Shown here in pieces: positions 29,082-35,443 of a stretch of DNA of 35,443 bases. Origin of the DNA: Candidatus Poribacteria bacterium (lineage in GTDB: Bacteria; Poribacteria; WGA-4E; WGA-3G); the NCBI GenBank assembly GCA_009839975.1, contig VXOP01000337.1:1-35443 (forward strand), given 5' to 3'. How positions within the stretch are numbered: the stretch's first letter is position 1; each line of letters begins with the position of its first letter. Both the position numbers and the translations under genes were made by a program. The notes beneath the pieces were generated by a model. It saw nothing but the letters and a program-made list of their open reading frames with translations, did no database searches and was not told where the DNA came from.

Positions 29082-32057
29082 TTACCGGGTTCCTTCTAAT
29101 TTTGCTTGTTCGTCAGCATCGGGTCGGTTTCCAAGCCATAGTTTTACGGCAGGACTGCTAGCTTTAAGTATATTCCCATGAAAGACGTTGATGATGAAAG
29201 AATGCGGTACGGTCTGTTGATCACCGATGAATGGGTTTCGTCTGATTTCGTTAGTACCACCGGAAATGATTTGAGGTACAAGGGTGATGGTTGCTTCTGA
29301 GGATTTTCTAGGAATCATGAGCCTTTGTTGTTGGGAGCTGATACCGTTGGGTAGTCCGACTATAGTTATTCTTAAGCTTGGGTCAAAACCGTTACGCTCA
29401 AGTTTTACCTTTATATCAACAGGGGCATCAGGTGTAACAACCACTTCGTCAGGTATAGTAGAAACGATGACAGGCCTACTATTTGTGATACTGACGACGA
29501 TGTTCTTGCGCTGCACAGTCTGGTCATCGTTCCGTATTTGGAATATTTCTATTGGACTTGCAGTACGTCTAATCTGTTGACCGTCAGCTGTCGTAACTGT
29601 GCCGACGACTTGGACGACGCTATGTGCTAAATCAGCATCTGTTGCGGCAGTTAGGGTTAGATACCCTCGATTATTTCCATTTTGAGAGAGTATAGCACTC
29701 TGACTTGCGGTAATACCGGGGGGTAGATTTTCAACAGTCAGAAGGATAGGTTCTGTAAAACCAACCCGTCGTTGTAAACTAACATCCAATAGCACTGTTC
29801 CCCCACGTCCGATGTTAGGGTTGTCAGGGGTTACCGATATGGCGAAGTTTGGCGTGGTCGGTCGTATGTCTAAATGATACACATAACCATCTCCCCCTTT
29901 ACCAGAGATGTCTTCAACACGGAGGGCATATACACCAGGTCTCGCGAAACTGTAGTCAATAATTGCGTTTCTTCTTCCACCTCTACCGGCATTGTTCCTC
30001 AACACTCTTCCTTGATCATTTAAGAGTGTAAGGGAGGGACTTAATGGTGAGTTCAGCTTTTCTGCGGATAGATCAATGGAATAGCCTCCGATGTCAGCAA
30101 AAAATCCCCATGGACCATAACCGTTGGTAACCTTGAGGAGTATCTTGTTCCTTCCCTTTTTGACAGGTAGTTCAATAACGTCGTTTCCTTGTCTTAGCGA
30201 ACGATGCACGTAGTTACTAAAGATGAGTTTATCGTTAACCCATACTTTAATTGTGTCGTCAGAACCAAGGGATAACAGGTATTTTTGATCGCGTTCAGAT
30301 TCAAAGTATGTTAATGCATAGCCGGTTACGTTATCTTCCGGTACATTTGAAAAAACGCCTGCACCTCTTCCATTGGTTTTGTACCATTGTATGATTCGTC
30401 CGTTCTTTCCTTCATATTCTTTGTCAAAGTCAATCTCGAATTCAGGAGGATAGACGGCATCAAATCCCTTTTCATCCGTGTTGTCAAATGGGTGTATAAC
30501 CCACCAAGGACCAAGTCCTGCGCCTTCATCAACGGTGAACCGGTAATAGTCTACCTCTCCCGGTTTAGATATACGTCCACTAATTGCCCCGGGGGTTGTA
30601 ATTTCTTGAGCGTTTTCGATCTGTTTTGCTATGAGTTGTCCCATTCGGATGACTTCTTCAGCGACGAATGCAATAATACGGTCGCGCTGCGTCGGTGTTA
30701 TGTCTGCGTTCTCTTTTCCTGCCATTCGGGTGATGGTGCTTTCCCACTGTTCCGCTGTGAGTGCGCGGTTGTCTGGTGAGCGCAGTTCATGGCAAACTGA
30801 GCATTTCTCCTGGAAAAGGATTTCAGACTCAGCACTTTTTGCTTGCCCTTCATCCTCTTCATCACTTTCTGCTGCATGCACAACGTTTTGGACGAGGCGT
30901 TCAGTGCCTTCAGGGAATTCATTTGCGAAGAATGGGAATATGCCGTAGGTTGTTCGTATGAGTTTCAATCCAGGTTGCTCGTTAGTCAAGTCAACTTTCC
31001 AGTCAGTTTCTGGTAGGTTTTCTCCACCGATCTTTGTCTGTATTTTTTTTCCTACCTCACCGCCTGGGGGGTAAATATAGGTGTCATACGGAACAACACC
31101 ACTCATCATTCGGTAAACAGAATTTGGGTTCCCCCGATAGAGTAGGTCGCGAATCCGTAAGAAGTATTTACCATCTTCAGGGATTGTGAAGTCTATAAGT
31201 GGGTCTAGGCTGTAGAATCCACTGCTTTTTGCAAGTTCTGTACCGTGTTCATCAAATAGAGATATAGTTGGATTGAAGAATTGTTGACTTTTTTTATTAT
31301 AGCGGAATGCTTTTACATTGAATACACACCGATCCCCTTTATATGCATTAAATGTGTAATAGTCTTTATCTCCGCCAGTGTTTATAACACCGTTTACGAT
31401 GATAGGTAGTTCTATGACCGTTGCGGAGTCAGGAGTGTTATTGGTTTCAATTTCGAATGTGTCGGGGACATTTGTGATTTCAAAGGGCCATGCGGTGGAT
31501 GCCCCATTTTTGCCAACGATTCGTAGCTCCCGGACACCTATTGGTGCGTCGGGGGCAATTACTAATTCAGCGGTCATACCACCACTTGCGCGTGCAGCAG
31601 ATTTTAAGTATTGTGTAATCTTTGTTTGGTCTTCTTCACTGATTTCAGCACCTTCGTTATTAACCATGCGTTTGACGACTCGTGCCCATTGTGTTGCTGT
31701 CATGGATCGGTTACTGGGTGAACGGAGTTCGTGGCACTGTCCACAGTTTGCTTCGAAGATGGGTTTGTTGGTTTCATCCACTTTCCCACCGCCAGGGTTG
31801 AGAGATCCCATGATACCCGGTGGACCCTCTACAATGAGTTTATATGCACTACCTAAATCTGATCCTTGTATTTTGACTTCAACGGTACTGCCGACTTGTG
31901 CACCAGCAGGAAAGAGAGAATTCAATCTAGGTGTTGCTTGTACCCATAAGTTTAGTGGTGCGGCAAAGAAGCATAGGAGCGTGAGATATATAAGGGCTTG
32001 CCAGCTCGGCATGAGTTTCTTGTTAGGGTAAATTAGATTGTTTTTACTTCCGGACAT
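29082..32057 (-). CDS. Large secreted protein with two c-type heme (CxxCH) modules and PPC/carbohydrate-binding-like beta domains
   Basis: EANCGQCHELRSPSNRSMTATQW and FQEKCSVCHELRSPDNRALTAEQW; PPC-like segments (GDKDYYTFNAYKGDRCVFNV). GGAGG favours the ATG at 32057 over 32072. Confidence 0.8.
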   Translation of the reverse strand: MSGSKNNLIYPNKKLMPSWQALIYLTLLCFFAAPLNLWVQATPRLNSLFPAGAQVGSTVEVKIQGSDLGSAYKLIVEGPPGIMGSLNPGGGKVDETNKPIFEANCGQCHELRSPSNRSMTATQWARVVKRMVNNEGAEISEEDQTKITQYLKSAARASGGMTAELVIAPDAPIGVRELRIVGKNGASTAWPFEITNVPDTFEIETNNTPDSATVIELPIIVNGVINTGGDKDYYTFNAYKGDRCVFNVKAFRYNKKSQQFFNPTISLFDEHGTELAKSSGFYSLDPLIDFTIPEDGKYFLRIRDLLYRGNPNSVYRMMSGVVPYDTYIYPPGGEVGKKIQTKIGGENLPETDWKVDLTNEQPGLKLIRTTYGIFPFFANEFPEGTERLVQNVVHAAESDEEDEGQAKSAESEILFQEKCSVCHELRSPDNRALTAEQWESTITRMAGKENADITPTQRDRIIAFVAEEVIRMGQLIAKQIENAQEITTPGAISGRISKPGEVDYYRFTVDEGAGLGPWWVIHPFDNTDEKGFDAVYPPEFEIDFDKEYEGKNGRIIQWYKTNGRGAGVFSNVPEDNVTGYALTYFESERDQKYLLSLGSDDTIKVWVNDKLIFSNYVHRSLRQGNDVIELPVKKGRNKILLKVTNGYGPWGFFADIGGYSIDLSAEKLNSPLSPSLTLLNDQGRVLRNNAGRGGRRNAIIDYSFARPGVYALRVEDISGKGGDGYVYHLDIRPTTPNFAISVTPDNPNIGRGGTVLLDVSLQRRVGFTEPILLTVENLPPGITASQSAILSQNGNNRGYLTLTAATDADLAHSVVQVVGTVTTADGQQIRRTASPIEIFQIRNDDQTVQRKNIVVSITNSRPVIVSTIPDEVVVTPDAPVDIKVKLERNGFDPSLRITIVGLPNGISSQQQRLMIPRKSSEATITLVPQIISGGTNEIRRNPFIGDQQTVPHSFIINVFHGNILKASSPAVKLWLGNRPDADEQAKLEGTR

Positions 32058-32158
32058 GATTATTACCTCCATGATTATTATCTTATATATTACCTACAAA
32101 GGCGGCACAATATGAACAGATATTCACCGAAAAACAGATAAGGGACTGCGATAAATTG

Positions 32159-33199
32159 TTAGAATTCATGTGTTAACCTATTTTTTCTGATATTCCAGAT
32201 TCGAACTTTTCCATCGCGCCCACCTGCAGCAACGTGGTTACCATCAGGACTGATCTTTACGGCATAGACAGCATCTGGTGCATCTTCAAATGTGCGGCGT
32301 TTGCTGCCGTTACGTATATTCCAAACAATCACTCTGGCGTCGGCTCCCCCCGAAACGATCACCTCATTTCCGTTCCAAAAGCCGGTATCTACGCTATAGA
32401 CAGGTCCTTGATGTCCGTTGAATTGTCTAACGGGTGCGCCGCGTGTAATCCCGTTTTCGTTCTGTGTGACTCTCCAAGTTCGGACGACATTATCAGCTGC
32501 ACCGGAAACAATGACGTTTTCTCCGGTTGCGTAAGCGAGTGAATATACTGCATCGTCGTTGCCGTCGAAACTGACAAGTACCGTATAAGTTTCAGGATCC
32601 CACACCTTTAGTGTTTTATCTTCACTGCCGGTGACAAAGTAGTTGCCGTTGGGATGGTACAACGTGGACAGCACCCTGCCGACGTGTTGTGTTAACCATT
32701 TTGCTTGTTCATCTATTGGCTGTGCTTCGTCAAGGTTTTTTAGGTCAATAACAGCACTAAATTCGTCCATACTTGCGGTAAGTAATTTTGCGTTATCTGG
32801 ACTTAGTGCAATAGATTCGATAGTGTCAGCGTGTATCTCATAAGTCATTATAAGTTCTTCTGCTTCAACATCCCACAAAAGGATTTCGCCACTTTGTGCT
32901 GCTTTTCCACCTCCTGCATACAACGTTTTTCCATCAGGTGTGAACTTTATACATTTGACTCTCCCCGCATGGGGTTCATAGGCACGTGTCATTCTCTGTG
33001 TCTCTAATTCCCAGAGTTCAACCCACTGATATTTTCCGACAGCGATTGTTTTTCCATCTGGACTAAATTCAAGTGCCCAGATAGGAGACAAGGTTAGGTG
33101 TTCTTCCTGTGATTGTTCATCTGCTTGTACGATATTTGTGAATAACGTGAAGAGAAAGATACTGCATAATGGGAGTAGTGCGAAAATGCGTTTTTTCAT
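32159..33199 (-). CDS. Secreted WD40-repeat protein
   Basis: Signal peptide; LSPIWALEFSPDGKTIAVG, FVTGSEDKTLKVWDPE, HVAAGGRDGKVRIWNI. Confidence 0.88.
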   Translation of the reverse strand: MKKRIFALLPLCSIFLFTLFTNIVQADEQSQEEHLTLSPIWALEFSPDGKTIAVGKYQWVELWELETQRMTRAYEPHAGRVKCIKFTPDGKTLYAGGGKAAQSGEILLWDVEAEELIMTYEIHADTIESIALSPDNAKLLTASMDEFSAVIDLKNLDEAQPIDEQAKWLTQHVGRVLSTLYHPNGNYFVTGSEDKTLKVWDPETYTVLVSFDGNDDAVYSLAYATGENVIVSGAADNVVRTWRVTQNENGITRGAPVRQFNGHQGPVYSVDTGFWNGNEVIVSGGADARVIVWNIRNGSKRRTFEDAPDAVYAVKISPDGNHVAAGGRDGKVRIWNIRKNRLTHEF

Positions 33200-33348
33200 G
33201 ATTTAGCCCCAAAGTAGTGGTATGAATTGCTGCCGGGAAGGAACCCAGCCCTTACAAACGGACAGACGCTATGCTGAGTTAGTAACATGCAATGCAAGAT
33301 CAGGTATTATTGGATCTTGCATTACATGTTAATGTAGGTTCTGTTCTA

Positions 33349-34662
33349 CTATGCCAAGACACCTCTAATGGGTCTTCCGCCGCGTGATAGTACGATGCGA
33401 ACACCGTCAGGAGATTCTATACTCTGATTGTAATCAATCCCGAGGCTCTGATAGATTGTTGCAGACAGGTCTTCAGGTTTGACAGGTGTTTCAGCGGGTT
33501 CTATTCCGAATGGGTCGGATGCCCCGACAACTTGTCCACCTTGAACACCGCCGCCTGCTAACATAATAGAGAAGACTCTTGGATGATGATCGCGTCCACC
33601 GCTTCCGTTAATGACAGGTGTTCTTCCGAATTCACCCATAGCGAGTACTAATGTGCTGTCAAGGAGTCCTCTTTGGTCAAGGTCGCCAATCAGTGTAGAC
33701 ATTGTATGGTCAAAAGTGCGGAGTTTACCTCGTAGAGATGAGAAGATGTTGTTATGGTTATCCCATCCGCCATTACTGACAGTGACAAAGTTAACGCCTG
33801 CTTCAACGAGTCTTCTTGCGAGGAGACAACTTTGTCCGAATGTATCTCTTCGGTATGCATCCCGCATCTGTTTAGGTTCTTTTGACAGGTCAAATGCACC
33901 GCGTGCGTCTTCTGAACTCATAAGGTTGTAAGCGGATTTGTAGAATTTATCCATTGCTTCAACTTTAGGGTTCCCTGCTTCATATTTTTTGAAGGCGTTG
34001 TCAACAGCATTTCTCAGATCTTTGCGTTCTTGAACCCGTTCATAGGTAACATCCTTGGGGGGGGCCAAATCGCGCACTTTGAAGTTATCGCTTGCTGGAT
34101 TTCCATCTGGCGAGAAGGGAGCCAGTGATGCGCCTAAGAATCCGCCACCTGCGTAAGCGACAGGTGATGGAACAGCAATATAAGGTGGCAATGCACTGCG
34201 CTGTTCTTTTAGTTTTGCTACGACAGCACCGTGTCCGGGAACCGCGAAACCGGGTAAAGGTTGATATCCTGTAATCATGTAGTGTGTTCCGCGTTCATGA
34301 GCGGCTTCTGGTGACGTCATGGAGCGGATGATACACAATTTATCTGCCTGTTTTGCCAATCTTGGCATGTGTTCACTAATTTGTATACCGGTAACATTTG
34401 TTGAAATTGGTTTGAATGATCCGCGTATTTCTTCAGGTGCGTTTGGTTTAAGGTCCCACATATCAAGGTGACTTGGACCGCCGCCTAACCATACAAGAAT
34501 AACGGATTTTGCTGTACCTTCTTTTGCTGTCGGCTCAGCGAATGCTTTTAATCGGAAAAAGTCAGTAAGTCCGAAGCCGAAGAATCCTAAGACACCAGCT
34601 TTAATCAGGTCTCTGCGATAAAACCCTTCGCAGTCTGTGTTTATGCAGTCTTTTCTAGGCAT
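33349..34662 (-). CDS. DUF1501 family protein with N-terminal RR signal
   Basis: YRRDLIKAGVLGFFGFGLTDFFRL, VILVWLGGGPSHLDMWDLKPNAPEEIRGSFKPI, LVLAMGEFGRTPVINGSGGRDHHPRVFSIMLAGGGVQGG. Confidence 0.92.
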   Translation of the reverse strand: MPRKDCINTDCEGFYRRDLIKAGVLGFFGFGLTDFFRLKAFAEPTAKEGTAKSVILVWLGGGPSHLDMWDLKPNAPEEIRGSFKPISTNVTGIQISEHMPRLAKQADKLCIIRSMTSPEAAHERGTHYMITGYQPLPGFAVPGHGAVVAKLKEQRSALPPYIAVPSPVAYAGGGFLGASLAPFSPDGNPASDNFKVRDLAPPKDVTYERVQERKDLRNAVDNAFKKYEAGNPKVEAMDKFYKSAYNLMSSEDARGAFDLSKEPKQMRDAYRRDTFGQSCLLARRLVEAGVNFVTVSNGGWDNHNNIFSSLRGKLRTFDHTMSTLIGDLDQRGLLDSTLVLAMGEFGRTPVINGSGGRDHHPRVFSIMLAGGGVQGGQVVGASDPFGIEPAETPVKPEDLSATIYQSLGIDYNQSIESPDGVRIVLSRGGRPIRGVLA

Positions 34663-34847
34663 AATTTTCTCCTGTGCTTGGTTTGCAGTTATCTGCAGGG
34701 ATAGTACGTGAATAAGTTAAACTTTCTTTTACACCAACCTGTTGCATATTTCGTGGGAGGGTTTTACTGTTAATCAACCTTAGAAAATGACGTTAGATTC
34801 GGAGCGGTAACCCTTTCTAACCGCACTTAACGTCTGATAATGCTTCA

Positions 34848-34876
34848 ATTATATCTTATTAAATTGGTGATGTCAA
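34848..34876 (-). promoter_or_regulatory. Perfect consensus sigma70-like promoter for the DUF1501 gene cluster
   Basis: Reverse strand TTGACA (34871-34876), 17-bp spacer, TATAAT (34848-34853). Confidence 0.75.
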
Positions 34877-35082
34877 GGGAAAACGTCTATAAATCCAGAT
34901 TCCTTCATTTTAGCGTATTTTGGCATATATTTTGGAACGGAAGGATTCTGAATACTTGTATTTTTGTCAACTTAACTTGACATTAAGTCCTCCACTTCGA
35001 AGTGAATTGTTTTTTGTGTTATAGTGTTCTGTCTAGTTCGTTCTGTAGATCGGGTAAAGCAAAGCGAAACCGGACAATGCAA

Positions 35083-35443
35083 TTAGTTAATAGGTGTTAA
35101 TCTATAATCCTCTAATTCAATAATTAAGTCTTCAGGTTTATCTGGGAGTTCAATATCATCATCATTATTTGTAGGCACTACATCTAAGAGTAGTCCAGAT
35201 CTTTGCTGATGAATTTTTACAATACCAATATTAGGTTCTAACCAAACAGTTGTAAATGTTTCTCCATGTGGATTTAAATTCTCATAAATATCCTCTGGCT
35301 CACATAAAACGGTTGTCTTGGTATGATATCTAATTTTCAAACAGTCGTTGAACGATAAATCACCAACTTTTATGGATTCTATACCTATTATGTTACCCAT
35401 TTGTTTAATGTTGAAATCGAATGTAACATTTTGTATCTCATCC
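35083..35443 (-). CDS. Hypothetical protein, 5' end truncated by the window edge
   Basis: The frame stays open upstream of the ATG at 35400 to the edge (…DEIQNVTFDFNIKQMGN…); ETFTTVWLEPNIGIVKIHQQ resembles secreted/lipoprotein beta domains. Confidence 0.6.
   Translation of the reverse strand, partial: DEIQNVTFDFNIKQMGNIIGIESIKVGDLSFNDCLKIRYHTKTTVLCEPEDIYENLNPHGETFTTVWLEPNIGIVKIHQQRSGLLLDVVPTNNDDDIELPDKPEDLIIELEDYRLTPIN

Noticed and set aside
31378-32031. 217-aa plus-strand ORF opposite the CxxCH protein
   Set aside because: Antisense to a coding region with strong domain signatures; probably a by-product of codon bias.
34976-34981. Plus-strand TTGACA as a promoter
   Set aside because: No acceptable -10 box at 16-19 bp and no downstream plus-strand gene.

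Overview
35.4 kb of bacterial chromosome-like DNA. The gene mix (tricorn-like S41 protease, paired phytanoyl-CoA dioxygenases, WD40 propellers, DUF1501, c-type heme modules) resembles Poribacteria/Planctomycete-type genomes, but that taxonomic guess is inference only. I support about 21 CDSs and one tRNA-Leu(CAA). There is no CRISPR array, rRNA, prophage or recognisable transposase. Plus-strand genes: guaB-like IMPDH, TPR lipoprotein, secreted metzincin-like protease with FN3/Ig-like repeats, NuoI-like ferredoxin, MT-A70 methyltransferase, a 918-aa unknown, a MDH-like protein lacking catalytic residues, XdhC/CoxI, a small unknown, PhyH, M24 peptidase and an ABC-2 permease. Minus-strand genes: WD40, DUF420-like, PhyH, a 283-aa unknown, TIM-barrel isomerase, HflX, an acetate-kinase family protein, tricorn protease, a two-CxxCH secreted protein, WD40, DUF1501 and an edge-truncated ORF. 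Strongest unusual signals: (1) a family of intergenic GTAG-headed hairpins whose stems differ but keep pairing, with compensatory changes visible directly; (2) a duplicated guaB promoter and 5' end at 6656-6786 ending in an 18-codon mini-ORF that looks like the two ends of guaB fused, now upstream of nuoI; (3) a WD40 gene plus MITE-like element bracketed by 38-bp direct and 15-bp inverted repeats; (4) a tightly packed 918-aa / pseudo-MDH / XdhC / small ORF / PhyH locus with no name I recognise; (5) IMPDH and acetate-kinase homologs with substitutions at normally conserved catalytic positions.
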